Assembly: GCF_000425945.1 (NCBI RefSeq) | Contig: NZ_AUEK01000014.1 | Span: 117,343-181,342, forward strand | Reading direction: 5' to 3' | Source: Candidatus Solirubrobacter pratensis | Lineage (GTDB): Bacteria > Actinomycetota > Thermoleophilia > Solirubrobacterales > Solirubrobacteraceae | Length of the DNA stretch: 64,000 nt | Part shown: piece by piece, positions 42,686 through 53,718 of the stretch | How positions within the stretch are numbered: the first letter of the stretch is position 1 | Layout of the letters: each line of letters opens with the position of its first letter | Program-made: the position numbers and the translations under genes | Notes under the pieces: generated by a model | Databases searched by the model: none | What the model saw: only the letters and a program-made list of their open reading frames with translations | Told to the model about the DNA's origin: nothing

Positions 42686-43546
42686 ATGACAATGCCCGCG
42701 ATGGACCCGGCGCTGCACATCGGGTACGAGACCGGCCGGCGGATGCTGCGCCGGCACGACCCGACCTACTACATCGCGACGCGGCGCCTGCCGCGCGAGC
42801 TGCGTCCGGCCACACACGCGCTCTACGGCTTCGTCCGCACCGCGGACCAGATCGTCGACGGGCCCCGCCGCCCGCCGACCCCGGCCGCCCGCCGCGCCGC
42901 GCTGGACGCCTGGGAGGCCGAGCTGCTGGCCGGCGCGCGGTCGAGCCAGCCGGTGGTGCGGGCGCTCGCCGACGCGGCATCTCGGCACCGCCTGCCGCTC
43001 GGCGAGCTGGCGACCTACATGCGCTCGATGCGGATCGACTGCGCGCCGGTGCGGATCTCGAGCTGGGAGGAGCTGGTGGCCTACATGGAGGGATCCGCGG
43101 GGTCGGTCGGGCGCATCATGGCGTCGCTGCTCGGCGTCCCCGCGCGTCACCAGGCGGACTTCGGCAGGCTCGGCCTCGCGTTCCAGCTCGCGAACTTCAT
43201 CCGCGACGTGCGCGAGGACCACCGGCTGGACCGGGTCTACCTGCCGGCGTCCGACCGCGCCTGCTTCGGCGTCGCCGAGGCGGACCTCGGGGAGCGGCGT
43301 GCGGGACCCCCGCTGCGGGCGCTGATCGCGCACGAGGTGGCGCGCACCCGTGAGCTGTTCGCCGGCGCCGCGCCGGCGGTCGCCGCCGCGCCGCGCTCGG
43401 TGCGCCCGGGCGTCCGCTTCGCCATCAGCCTGTACGGGCAGATGCTGGACCGCGTCGAGGCGGCGGACTTCGACGTCCTCGGGCGCGCCGGAGGCGTGCG
43501 CGTCTGGCACGTCCCCGGCGCCGCGCTGGAGGCGCTGCGCCGGTGA
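42686..43546 (+). CDS. Squalene/phytoene synthase family protein
   Basis: Head-to-head prenyl transferase family member, 286 aa from ATG 42686 (42692 and 42701 are alternatives). YGFVRTADQIVDG is the first Asp-rich region and LANFIRDVREDHRLDRVYLP the second; YMRSMRIDC and YMEGSAGSVGRIM are also family patterns. The product could be phytoene, squalene or a related C30/C40 compound; no desaturase (CrtI) is in the window. It overlaps the next oxidoreductase gene by 4 bp (GTGA) and is divergent from the ArsA operon. Confidence 0.88.
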   Translation: MTMPAMDPALHIGYETGRRMLRRHDPTYYIATRRLPRELRPATHALYGFVRTADQIVDGPRRPPTPAARRAALDAWEAELLAGARSSQPVVRALADAASRHRLPLGELATYMRSMRIDCAPVRISSWEELVAYMEGSAGSVGRIMASLLGVPARHQADFGRLGLAFQLANFIRDVREDHRLDRVYLPASDRACFGVAEADLGERRAGPPLRALIAHEVARTRELFAGAAPAVAAAPRSVRPGVRFAISLYGQMLDRVEAADFDVLGRAGGVRVWHVPGAALEALRR

Positions 43547-44706
43547 GGCGGCGGACGCTGCGCGGCGCCGAGCGCACGCCGCTCGACGAGCACCCCGACG
43601 TGCTGATCTGCGGCGCGAGCTTCGCGGGCCTGGCGGTCGCGCGCGAGCTCGCGGGCTCGGGCGCCGACGTGCTCGTCGTCGACCGCTACGAGATCGGCGA
43701 GCGCGCGACGTCGGCGTGCGCCGCGCCGACGCCGTGGCTGCACGCGATGGGCGTCGAGCGCGCGATCCGGCAGGAGATCCCGTACATGGCGTTCCACACG
43801 CCGCACGGCTCGGCGCGCTTCCGGCTTCCGTGGAGCTGGTCGAGCTTCGACTACCGCGAGCTGTGCCGGGCGCTGTGGGAGCAGACGGACGCGCGGTTCG
43901 AGATCGCGACCGTAACGTCGCCGGGAGCGGCGCCGGAGGCGCGGGACCCGGCGGGGCGGTTGCGCCCGGCGGGCCGCGCCGCAGGCGTTGCGGACGGCGA
44001 AACCCCTGTCTCCACAGATCGCGGCGCGTTGCGCGCGCCGCTGGTCGTCGACGCCCTCGGCTGGCGGCGCGTCCTCGCGCCCGGACCGAACGTGCAGCCG
44101 CCGGACGCGGCGATCTCGCGCGGCCTCGAGGTGCATCCGCACGGCGGCGGGACTGACCTCGACATCTGGATCGACCGCTCGCTCGTGCGCAGCGGCTACG
44201 CGTGGTCGGTGCCCGCGGACGGCGAGCAGCGCGTCGGCGTCGGCTCCTATGAGCCGCGCGACCACGTCAAGGAGCCCACGCGGGAGCTCGCCCGGCGGCT
44301 GGACGTCGACGCCGTCCGCTACCAGGGCAACTGGTTCCCGCACCGCCTGCGCGCGGCGACCGAGGACGGCGTGTTCTTCGCCGGCGACAGCGCGGGGCAC
44401 TGCTTCCCGCTCTCCGGCGAGGGGATCCGCACGGCGTTCTACTTCGGGATCGCGTGCGGCCGCGAGCTCCGCGCCGTCGTCCGCGGCGAGGCGAGCCGCG
44501 ACGACGCGCTCGCGCGCTACGACGCGTTCTCGGCCGCGCACGCCCCCGCCTTCGCGCGCGCGCTCGCGGTGCAGCGCGCGATCCCGCGGATCCCGCCGCG
44601 CGCGCTGACCGCGCTGCTCGGCCTGATGGGACGCGAGCGGCTCTGCCGCCGGGCGTTCTCGTGGTATCTCGAGCAGGCGCACCCGCGGTTCGCGTCCGCC
44701 GGTTGA
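43543..44706 (+). CDS. FAD-dependent oxidoreductase, geranylgeranyl-reductase-like
   Basis: 387-aa flavoprotein with an N-terminal FAD motif ([29 protein letters not shown]), the [11 protein letters not shown] cysteine-containing segment, and the second FAD motif [24 protein letters not shown] typical of geranylgeranyl reductases and related p-hydroxybenzoate-hydroxylase-fold enzymes. It likely reduces double bonds of an isoprenoid chain. Coupling to a phytoene/squalene-synthase-like gene points to a prenyl lipid pathway. The stretch from about residue 125 to 165 is Pro/Ala/Gly-rich and poorly conserved. Confidence 0.85.
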   Translation: MRRRTLRGAERTPLDEHPDVLICGASFAGLAVARELAGSGADVLVVDRYEIGERATSACAAPTPWLHAMGVERAIRQEIPYMAFHTPHGSARFRLPWSWSSFDYRELCRALWEQTDARFEIATVTSPGAAPEARDPAGRLRPAGRAAGVADGETPVSTDRGALRAPLVVDALGWRRVLAPGPNVQPPDAAISRGLEVHPHGGGTDLDIWIDRSLVRSGYAWSVPADGEQRVGVGSYEPRDHVKEPTRELARRLDVDAVRYQGNWFPHRLRAATEDGVFFAGDSAGHCFPLSGEGIRTAFYFGIACGRELRAVVRGEASRDDALARYDAFSAAHAPAFARALAVQRAIPRIPPRALTALLGLMGRERLCRRAFSWYLEQAHPRFASAG

Positions 44707-44808
44707 CGAGCGCGCCGCGGCGTCACGCAACCTCGTGGCCGGGCTCAGCACGTCGAACCGCTCGCCGGCCGCGCCGGCTCGGGCGATCCGTTCCGGTTGC
44801 GGGGCTCC

Positions 44809-44814
44809 TAAACT
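44809..44814 (+). promoter_or_regulatory. -10 hexamer of the hisIE-trp operon
   Basis: TAAACT lies 11 bp before the hisIE ATG; no Shine-Dalgarno sequence is seen. No Trp-rich leader peptide or attenuator is visible upstream. Confidence 0.5.
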
Positions 44815-44825
44815 CCCGCCTCCGA

Positions 44826-45509
44826 ATGGAGGCGACCCCGATCGAACCCGACCCGCCGGCCGGCGGGAGTCCTCGCCCCGAGGGCGATGACTCCCAGCGA
44901 CCCGAGCCCGCAGGGCTAGCGGTCGCCTTCGACGAGCGTGGCCTCGTGCCATGCGTGATCCAGGATTGGCGCTCGGGCGAGGTGCTGACGCTCGCGTACA
45001 TGAACCAGGAGGCGCTGCGCCTCACCCGCGAGACCGGGGAGCTTCATCTCTGGAGCCGCTCCCGCGACGAGCTGTGGCGCAAGGGCGCGACCTCCGGCAA
45101 CACTCAGGCTGTGAAGGCGCTGCGCTACGACTGCGACGCCGACGCCGTGCTCGCGCTGGTCGAGCCGTCCGGCCCCGCGTGCCACACGGGCGAGCGCACG
45201 TGCTTCTTCACGGGCGAGCTGGCCGCCGCGCCGCATGAGGCGCTGCCGGGCCTCGAGCGCACCCTGGCCCAGCGCGCCGCCGAGATGCCCGAGGGCTCTT
45301 ACGCGACCGAGCTGCTGCGCAACCCACCGCGGATCGGCGAGAAGGTCCGGGAGGAGGCCGAGGAGGTCGCGCGCGCCGCCCGCGAGGAGTCCGACGAGCG
45401 CGTGGCCGAGGAGGCCGCCGACGTGCTCTACCACCTCACCGTGCTGCTGCGCTCGCGCGGCCTGACGCTCGCCGACGCCGAGGAGGTGCTCCTTGGCCGC
45501 CGTCGCTGA
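44826..45509 (+). CDS. hisIE: Bifunctional phosphoribosyl-AMP cyclohydrolase / phosphoribosyl-ATP pyrophosphatase
   Basis: Second and third steps of histidine synthesis. After a ~25-residue Pro-rich extension, the 227-aa protein has the cyclohydrolase domain ([32 protein letters not shown], and the zinc ligands in YDCDADAVL and [13 protein letters not shown]), then a helical pyrophosphatase domain ([28 protein letters not shown]). The fused HisIE layout is common, though many actinobacteria keep hisI and hisE separate. Its end overlaps trpE by 17 bp, so it belongs to the trp operon. Confidence 0.95.
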   Translation: MEATPIEPDPPAGGSPRPEGDDSQRPEPAGLAVAFDERGLVPCVIQDWRSGEVLTLAYMNQEALRLTRETGELHLWSRSRDELWRKGATSGNTQAVKALRYDCDADAVLALVEPSGPACHTGERTCFFTGELAAAPHEALPGLERTLAQRAAEMPEGSYATELLRNPPRIGEKVREEAEEVARAAREESDERVAEEAADVLYHLTVLLRSRGLTLADAEEVLLGRRR

Positions 45510-46946
45510 GCATCTGAGCGTCACGCCGAGCCTCGAGGAGGCCAAGCGGCTCGCCGGCGAGCACAACCTGATCCCCGTCCGCCACAGCTTCATCGAGGAC
45601 TGCGAGACGCCGGTCTCCGCGTTCCTCAAGCTGCGCGGCGACGGCCCCGCGTTCCTGCTCGAGTCCGCCGAGCAGGGCCAGCGCGTCGGCCGCTGGTCGT
45701 TCATCGGCTGGCGCCCGCGCCGCGTGCTGCGGTGGAGCCTGGCCGACGGCGGCGACCCCTACACGCTCGCGGGCGACGCCGTCTCCGAGAACCGCCAGGC
45801 GGAGATCGACGGCCTGCCGCCGTTCGCGGGCGGCGCGGTCGGCTTCTTCGGCTTCGACTGCGTGCGCGCCGTCGAACGCCTCCCGGAGCCCAACCCGGAC
45901 GTCCTCGGCCTGCCCGACATGGCGCTGATGCTGTCCGACGTGGTCGTCGCGTTCGACCACCTCAAGCACACGGTCACGATCCTCGCCAACGCCTATCTCG
46001 ACGACCACACGGACATCGAGGCGGCTCACGCCCGCGCGGTCGAGGCGATCCGCGACACCCGCGCCCGCCTGGCCGGCCCGCTGCCGGCGCCGGTCGTGCA
46101 CGAGCCGCGCGAGGCGCCGCGGTTCGAGTCCAACATGCCGCGCGAGCAGTTCGAGTCGATGGTCTCGCGCATCGTCGAGTACATCCACGCCGGCGACGCC
46201 TACCAGGTGGTCCCGAGCCAGCGCTGGAGCGCCCCGGCGCCGGTCGAGCCGTTCTCGATCTACCGCGGCCTGCGCGCGGTCAACCCGTCGCCGTACATGT
46301 ACTTCCTCGACTTCGAGGACTTCCAGATCGTCGGCGCCTCGCCCGAGCCGCTGCTGACGGTCTCCGGCAGCCACGTCTCGACGCGCCCGATCGCCGGCAC
46401 GCGGCCGCGGGGAGACGACGACGCCGCGATCGCCGCCGACCTGCTCGCCGACGAGAAGGAGCGCGCCGAGCACGTGATGCTCGTCGACCTCGGGCGCAAC
46501 GACCTCGGCCGCGTGTGCGAGCACGGCAGCGTGCACGTCGAGCGGCTGATGGAGGTCGAGACCTACTCGCACGTGGTCCACATCGTGTCCCAGGTCGCCG
46601 GGACCCTGCGCGAGGACGTCGGCGCGATCGACGCGCTGCGCAGCGTCCTTCCCGCCGGCACGCTCTCGGGCGCGCCGAAGATCCGCGCGCTGGAGATCAT
46701 CGACGAGCTGGAGCCGGTCAAGCGCGGCGCGTACGGCGGCGCGGTCGGCTGGCTCTCCTACGGCGGCGAGCTGGACACGTGCATCTGCATCCGCACCGTC
46801 GTGGTCAAGGACGGGGTCGCGCACATCCAGGCGGGCGGCGGCACCGTCGCCGATGCCCAGCCTGAATATGAGTTCGAGGAATCGCGCGCGAAGGCGCGCG
46901 GCGTGGTGATGGCGATCGAGCTCGCGACCGACCAGGCGGGGTGGCC

Positions 46947-46950
<4 letters not shown>
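45493..46950 (+). CDS. trpE: Anthranilate synthase component I
   Basis: Converts chorismate and ammonia (from TrpG) to anthranilate. The 485-aa protein has the tryptophan feedback site [19 protein letters not shown] near the N-terminus and the chorismate-binding core ([83 protein letters not shown]). A complete LLES motif suggests normal feedback inhibition. The TTG start overlaps hisIE by 17 bp, and the stop overlaps trpG (ATGA). Confidence 0.97.
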
Positions 46951-47528
<578 letters not shown>

Positions 47529-47561
47529 TGGCGAGCTTCGGCATCCGGCCTCAGGTGACCG

Positions 47562-48596
47562 TTGCCTAACGCGGTCATCACCCGTGCGCTCGACGCCCTC
47601 GCGTCGCGGCGCGACCTGGACGCCGACCAGACCGCCGCCGTGCTGGCGGAGATCATGGCCGGCAACGCCTCCGAGGTGGAGACCGCCGGCGTGCTCGTCG
47701 CGCTGCGCACGAAGGGGGAGACGGTCGACGAGCTCGTCGGCCTCGCCACGACCATGCGCGCGTTCGCCACGCCGGTCCAGACCGGCCGCGACGACCTGAT
47801 CGACACGGCGGGCACCGGCGGCGGGCGGCCGACCTTCAACGTCTCCACGACGGCCGCGCTGATCGCGGCCGGAGCGGGCTGCGCGGTCGCCAAGCACGGC
47901 AACCGCTCCGCCACCGGCCTGTCCGGCTCGGCGGACGTGCTGGAGGCGCTCGGCGTCCGCATCGATCTCCAGCCGACCGCGGTCGCGCGCTGCATCTCCG
48001 AGGTCGGCTTCGGGTTCATGTTCGCTCCCGCGCACCACGGCGCGACGCGCTTCGTCATCCCGGTGCGCAAGGAGCTCGCCGTTCGGACGATCTTCAACTT
48101 CCTCGGGCCGCTCACCAATCCGGCGGGCGCGACGCGGCAGCTGATCGGCGTTTCCGATCCCGCCTTCCTGGAGACCATCGCCGGGGCGCTGGCGCGCCTG
48201 GGGGCACGCAAGGCGCTGGTAGTGTCCAGCGCCGACGGTCTGGACGAGATGAGTACGGCGGGGACAACGCGCGTCGTCGAAGTCGATGACGGAGAGCTGC
48301 GCGCCTATGACATCGCCCCCGAGGACGTGGGGCTCTCGCGCGCCGAGCCCGGCTCGATCGGCGGCGGCACCCCGGACGTCAACGCCGAGACCGCGCGGCG
48401 CATCTTCGCCGGTGAGCGCGGCCCTGCCCGCGATCTGGCGGCGCTCAACGCGGGTGCGGCGATCTACGTTTCCGGCCGGGTGGACAGCCTGGAGAAGGGC
48501 GTGCGCGCCGCCGAGGCGGCGCTCGACGACGGCCGCGCGGCGGCCGCCTTGGAGGCATTGAGCACCTTGACGAACGAGCTGGCGGCGGCCGTATGA
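47562..48596 (+). CDS. trpD: Anthranilate phosphoribosyltransferase
   Basis: Joins anthranilate to PRPP. The 344-aa protein has the PRPP-binding loop [49 protein letters not shown] and [14 protein letters not shown], all family hallmarks. The TTG start follows the only non-overlapping junction in the operon, a 33-bp gap after trpG, with CAGGTGA as a possible ribosome binding site. The end overlaps trpC by 4 bp. Confidence 0.97.
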   Translation: MPNAVITRALDALASRRDLDADQTAAVLAEIMAGNASEVETAGVLVALRTKGETVDELVGLATTMRAFATPVQTGRDDLIDTAGTGGGRPTFNVSTTAALIAAGAGCAVAKHGNRSATGLSGSADVLEALGVRIDLQPTAVARCISEVGFGFMFAPAHHGATRFVIPVRKELAVRTIFNFLGPLTNPAGATRQLIGVSDPAFLETIAGALARLGARKALVVSSADGLDEMSTAGTTRVVEVDDGELRAYDIAPEDVGLSRAEPGSIGGGTPDVNAETARRIFAGERGPARDLAALNAGAAIYVSGRVDSLEKGVRAAEAALDDGRAAAALEALSTLTNELAAAV

Positions 48597-49390
48597 GCGT
48601 TCTCGAGCGCATCGTGGAGGACACGCGAGGGGAGGTGAAGCGGCGGCGGAAACAGATTCCGCTCTCCGAGCTGGAGGCGCTGCTGGAGCGCCGCGCCGGC
48701 GCGGAGGGCTCGCGGCCGTTCTCGGAGGCGCTCACGCGCCCCGGCGTCTCTGTGATCGCCGAGCACAAGCGGCGGTCGCCTTCGGCCGGCACGATCCGCG
48801 AGGGCGCGACCGTCGCGGAGGTCGTGCGGGCCTACGAGCGCGGCGGTGCCGCGGCACTCTCGATCCTCACCGAGCCGTTCCACTTCGCCGGCTCGCTCGA
48901 GGACCTGCGCGAGGCGCGCGGCGCATCGTCGCTGCCGGTCCTGCGCAAGGACTTCATCGTCGACCCGTACCAGCTCTATGAGGCGGCGGCGGCGGGCGCC
49001 GACGCGATCCTGCTGATCGTCGCCGCGCTCGAGCTGCCGCAGCTCGACTCGCTCTTGCGCGAGGCGAGCGCGCTCGACCTCGACGCGCTCGTCGAGGTCC
49101 ACGACGAGCGCGAGCTCGAGCAGGCGCTGGAGGTCGAGGCCGACGTGCTCGGACTCAACAACCGCGACCTGGCCGACTTCAGCGTCGACATCGAGCGCAC
49201 GTACGAGCTGCTGTCCGACGTCCCGGCGGGCAAGACCGTGGTGTCGGAGTCGGGCTTCTCGTCGCGCGAGCAGCTGGACGAGCTCGAGCGCGTGGGCGTC
49301 GACGCGGTGCTGATCGGCGAGACGCTGATGCGCGCCCCCGACATCGAAGCCGCGACGCGCGAGCTGAGCGGCGGCGACACGGAGGCCTGA
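48593..49390 (+). CDS. trpC: Indole-3-glycerol phosphate synthase
   Basis: Ring closure of the phosphoribulosylamine to indole glycerol phosphate. The 265-aa TIM barrel has [15 protein letters not shown] (catalytic Lys), [40 protein letters not shown] and [14 protein letters not shown]. It is a stand-alone TrpC, not fused to TrpF. ATG overlaps trpD and the stop overlaps the trpF start by one base. Confidence 0.97.
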   Translation: MSVLERIVEDTRGEVKRRRKQIPLSELEALLERRAGAEGSRPFSEALTRPGVSVIAEHKRRSPSAGTIREGATVAEVVRAYERGGAAALSILTEPFHFAGSLEDLREARGASSLPVLRKDFIVDPYQLYEAAAAGADAILLIVAALELPQLDSLLREASALDLDALVEVHDERELEQALEVEADVLGLNNRDLADFSVDIERTYELLSDVPAGKTVVSESGFSSREQLDELERVGVDAVLIGETLMRAPDIEAATRELSGGDTEA

Positions 49391-50015
49391 TGCGCGTCAA
49401 GATCTGCGGCATCACGCGGCCCGAGGATGCGGAGGCGGCGGTGAGCCTGGGCGCGTGGGCGATCGGATTCCTGCTGTGGCCCGAGTCCAAGCGCTACGCC
49501 GACCCGGCGATCGCGGCCGGCATCTCGCGGGCGCTGCAGCGCAAGGTGGAGCGCGTCGGCGTGTTCGTCAACCAGCCGCTGGACGAGATCGAGCGGCTGG
49601 TCGACCAGCTCGGGCTCAGCTATGTCCAGCTGCACGGCGACGAGGGGCCTTCGTTCTGCGCGGCGGTCGGGCAGCGCACCGGCGCCAGGGTGATCAAGGC
49701 GCTGCGGATCTCGCACTCCGCCGACCTGCGCGACCTCGACCGCTACCACACCGATCTGCACCTGCTCGACACCGCCGTCAAGGGGCTGCGCGGCGGAAGC
49801 GGCGAGACGTGGGACTGGAGCCTGGTGGCGCAGCGGCGGTCCCGAATCCCGTTCGTCCTCAGTGGCGGGCTGACGCCCGCGAACGTCGCCGAAGGGATCT
49901 CGGCCACGCACCCGTGGGCCGTCGACGTGGCCTCCGGCGTCGAGTCGTCGCCGGGCGTGAAGGATCTCGCGAAGCTGCGCACATTCTTCGAGGCGGCCCA
50001 GGCCTCGGTCGCCGC

Positions 50016-50019
<4 letters not shown>
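49390..50019 (+). CDS. trpF: Phosphoribosylanthranilate isomerase
   Basis: Isomerises phosphoribosylanthranilate to the ribulose form. The 209-aa TIM barrel opens with [21 protein letters not shown] (catalytic Cys), then [23 protein letters not shown], and [14 protein letters not shown] near the phosphate site. A dedicated trpF is notable because mycobacteria and streptomycetes use PriA for this step; this organism appears to keep separate enzymes, though hisA is not in the window. Confidence 0.96.
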
Positions 50020-51205
<1,186 letters not shown>

Positions 51206-51209
<4 letters not shown>

Positions 51210-52024
51210 CCGCCGCGCCCGCCGACACCGGCGCGGCCCGGATCGCCGCCGCCTTCAAGGCCGCGCCGGGCTGCGCGGCCCTGATGCCGTACCTGATGGG
51301 CGGCTTCCCGGACGTCGAGGCGTCCGTCGAGGTCGGGCTCGCCTACGCCGACGCCGGCGCGGACCTGATCGAGCTCGGCGTACCGTTCAGCGACCCGCTC
51401 GCCGATGGCCCCGTGATCCACGCGGCGGCCACGCGCGCGCTGGCCGCGGGCGCGACCGTCAACGCAGTCCTGGACGCCGGCGCGCGGATCGCCGAGCGCG
51501 TCCCGGTGGTGCTCATGTGCTACGCCAACCCGATGCTGGCGCGCGGGCCTGAGCGCTTCGCGGGCGAGCTCGCCGTGCGCGGCATCAGCGGCCTGATCGT
51601 CCCGGACCTCCCGCTCGAGGAGTCCGGCGAGGTGCTCGCGGCCTGCGACCGGGCCGGCATCGCGCTCGTGCCGCTCGTCGCGCCGACCTCCAGCGACGGG
51701 CGATTGGGCGCGATCGGCGCAACCGCCCGTGGATTTGTCTACACGGTGAGCGTGACCGGAACCACTGGGGAGCGGGCTGCCGTCGGCTCGGACCTGGCGG
51801 GGCTGCTGGAGCGCGTCAAGTCCCACAGCAGCGTTCCCGTCGCGGCCGGCTTCGGCATCTCCTCGGGCGAGCAGGCGGCCGCCGCGGCCGCCGCCGGCGC
51901 CGACGGCGTGATCGTCGGCTCGCGCCTCGTCCGCGCCGTCACCGAGGCCGCCGACGGGGGCGAGAACCCCGCTGCGGCGGCCTCGGAGGCCGTGGCCGAG
52001 CTTGCCGCCGCCCTCGTCCGCTAG
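51206..52024 (+). CDS. trpA: Tryptophan synthase alpha chain
   Basis: Cleaves indole glycerol phosphate to indole, which passes to TrpB. The 272-aa TIM barrel has [15 protein letters not shown], catalytic residues in [20 protein letters not shown] (Glu and Asp), [25 protein letters not shown] and [16 protein letters not shown] overlaps the trpB stop. The TAG stop is shared with a -10-like TAGATT for the following small gene. Confidence 0.98.
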
Positions 52025-52027
52025 ATT
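52022..52027 (+). promoter_or_regulatory. -10 hexamer of the 57-aa membrane gene, overlapping the trpA stop
   Basis: TAGATT begins with the trpA stop codon and lies 9 bp before the ATG at 52037; no Shine-Dalgarno sequence is present. Confidence 0.5.
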
Positions 52028-52036
52028 CTCGCGACG

Positions 52037-52210
52037 ATGCTGCTGTTCCTCGCAACGATCCTCGGGCTCGTGATCTGGATCGTCCTCTTCTTCATCGGCG
52101 CCAAGGCGCTCGAGTCGTTCCTGATCACGCTCCTGGTCGTGCTCCTGGCGGCGACGTGGCAGGTCCTCTCGCCGTACTTACCGGGCAGCCGCCGCTCCCG
52201 CGGCGAGTAG
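52037..52210 (+). CDS. Small two-helix membrane protein (57 aa)
   Basis: Not recognised. The frame encodes two hydrophobic segments (about residues 2-20, LLFLATILGLVIWIVLFFI, and 27-45) separated by GAKALES, followed by a short basic tail rich in Arg and Ser. Almost every codon ends in G or C, as in neighbouring genes. TAGATT lies 9 bp before the ATG, the same leaderless layout as many genes here. It could be a small membrane regulator or simply the last member of the trp transcript; no family link is claimed. Confidence 0.6.
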   Translation: MLLFLATILGLVIWIVLFFIGAKALESFLITLLVVLLAATWQVLSPYLPGSRRSRGE

Positions 52211-52292
52211 ATCCCGGTCTCCACGCGGGCGCATTCTCCCTACCCCTCGGTGCGGGTCGAGCCGTACTTCCGCTGACGGGACGTCTAGGCTA

Positions 52293-52322
52293 TTGCACGC
52301 CTGAACCGGGCGCGCGTAGAAT
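52293..52322 (+). promoter_or_regulatory. Promoter of the liv operon
   Basis: TTGCAC (52293-52298) and TAGAAT (52317-52322) are separated by 18 bp, the best -35/-10 pair in the window. Transcription would start near 52329, giving a ~30-nt leader that contains the AGGAGG of the first gene. Confidence 0.75.
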
Positions 52323-52358
52323 CGCCGCCCGAACACGAGCCTCATGAGGAGGGGTTCC

Positions 52359-53633
52359 TTGCAATCAAAGTGGATGGCGGCGAGCAGCTGCCTGGCGGCC
52401 GCGCTTGCCCTTGGGGTGGCAGCGTGCGGCGGCGATGACAACGGAGGCGGCAGCAGCGGAGGCGGTGGCGGCGGCTCGTCCGCGTCGAAGACCGTCACCG
52501 TCTACTCCTCGCTCCCGCTGCAGGGCGCTTCGCGCGTCCAGACGCAGGCGGTCAACAACGGCGCCAAGCTTGCGCTCGAGCAGGCCAACGGCAAGGCCGG
52601 CAACATCACGGTCAAGTTCGTGCCGTTGGACGACTCGACGGCGCAGGCCGGTTCATGGACGCCTGAGGCGGAGTCCGGCAACGCCCGCAAGGCGGCGCAG
52701 GACAAGTCGACCGCGTTCTACCTCGGCACGTTCAACTCCGGTGCCGCGGCGATCGCGATCCCGATCCTGAACGAGGCCGGCGTTCCGATGATCTCCCCGG
52801 CGAACACCGCCGTGGGCCTGACGACGAACCAGCCGGGCTCCAACCCCGGCGAGCCGGACAAGTACTACCCGACGGGCACGCGCAACTACACGCGCATCGT
52901 CCCCAAGGACACGATCCAGGGCGCGGCGCTCGCCACGCTCATGAAGCAGGACGGCTGCACCAAGGTGCAGATGACCAACGACAAGGAGGTCTACGGCGCC
53001 GGCCTCGGCAAGAACGTCGAGCTCGCCGCCAAGACCGCCGGACTGTCGATCATCTCCAACGAGGCGATCGACAAGAACGCCGCCAACTACCGCTCGCTGG
53101 CCCAGAAGGCCAAGGCGGCAGGTGCGGACTGCTTCATCTACACCGGCATCACCGCCAACAACGCGGTGCAGCTCTACAAGGACTTCGCGGCGGCCCTGCC
53201 GAATGCGAAGCTCTACGGCCCGGACGGCGTCGCCGAGTCCGGCTTCGCCACTCCGAAGGACGGCGGCATCCCGACGTCCCTCGATCCGCGCGTCAAGGTG
53301 ACGGTCGCGACCCTGTCCCCGGACGAGTACCCGCCGGACGGCCAGGCGTTCTTCAAGGACTACAGCACCAAGTACGGCGAGAACAACCCGGATCCGTACG
53401 CGATCTACGGCTATGAGGCCATGAAGCTCGGCCTCGACGCCATCGCGCGCTCCAAGACGGGCGACAAGGCCGACATCCTGAAGGCGCTCTTCGCGACCAA
53501 GGACCGTCAGTCGGTGCTCGGCACGTACTCGATCGACGAGAACGGCGACACGACGCTGACCGATTACGGCGTCTACGGCATCAAGGACGGCGAGCTGACG
53601 TTCGACCAGACGATCAAGGCGAAGACGCAGTAG
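52359..53633 (+). CDS. livK: Branched-chain amino acid ABC transporter substrate-binding lipoprotein
   Basis: Periplasm-side receptor of a LivKHMGF-type importer for branched-chain amino acids or similar solutes. The TTG start is chosen because AGGAGG ends 6 bp before it; ATG 52344 overlaps that sequence. The 424-aa preprotein has a lipoprotein signal with lipobox GVAAC (Cys23), a Gly/Ser-rich linker, and a periplasmic-binding-protein type I domain (VYSSLPLQGASRVQTQAV, VPMISPANTAVGLT, YGYEAMKLGLDAI). It is first in the operon, expressed from a strong-looking promoter with a hairpin after it. Confidence 0.93.
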   Translation: MQSKWMAASSCLAAALALGVAACGGDDNGGGSSGGGGGGSSASKTVTVYSSLPLQGASRVQTQAVNNGAKLALEQANGKAGNITVKFVPLDDSTAQAGSWTPEAESGNARKAAQDKSTAFYLGTFNSGAAAIAIPILNEAGVPMISPANTAVGLTTNQPGSNPGEPDKYYPTGTRNYTRIVPKDTIQGAALATLMKQDGCTKVQMTNDKEVYGAGLGKNVELAAKTAGLSIISNEAIDKNAANYRSLAQKAKAAGADCFIYTGITANNAVQLYKDFAAALPNAKLYGPDGVAESGFATPKDGGIPTSLDPRVKVTVATLSPDEYPPDGQAFFKDYSTKYGENNPDPYAIYGYEAMKLGLDAIARSKTGDKADILKALFATKDRQSVLGTYSIDENGDTTLTDYGVYGIKDGELTFDQTIKAKTQ

Positions 53634-53648
53634 ACATTCGCAGTAGCA

Positions 53649-53690
53649 ACGGACGGCCGAGGGTGGGAGGATCTCATCCTCGGCCGCCGT
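53649..53690 (+). terminator. Attenuating hairpin between livK and livH
   Basis: CGGCCGAGG pairs with CCTCGGCCG, extended by ACGG/CCGT across one bulged A, around a 15-nt loop; TCTTCT follows. It lies 15 bp after the livK stop and would let binding protein be made in excess over the membrane subunits, a usual arrangement in such operons. Confidence 0.65.
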
Positions 53691-53718
53691 TCTTCTACGT
53701 GAGACAGACAGACACGCA

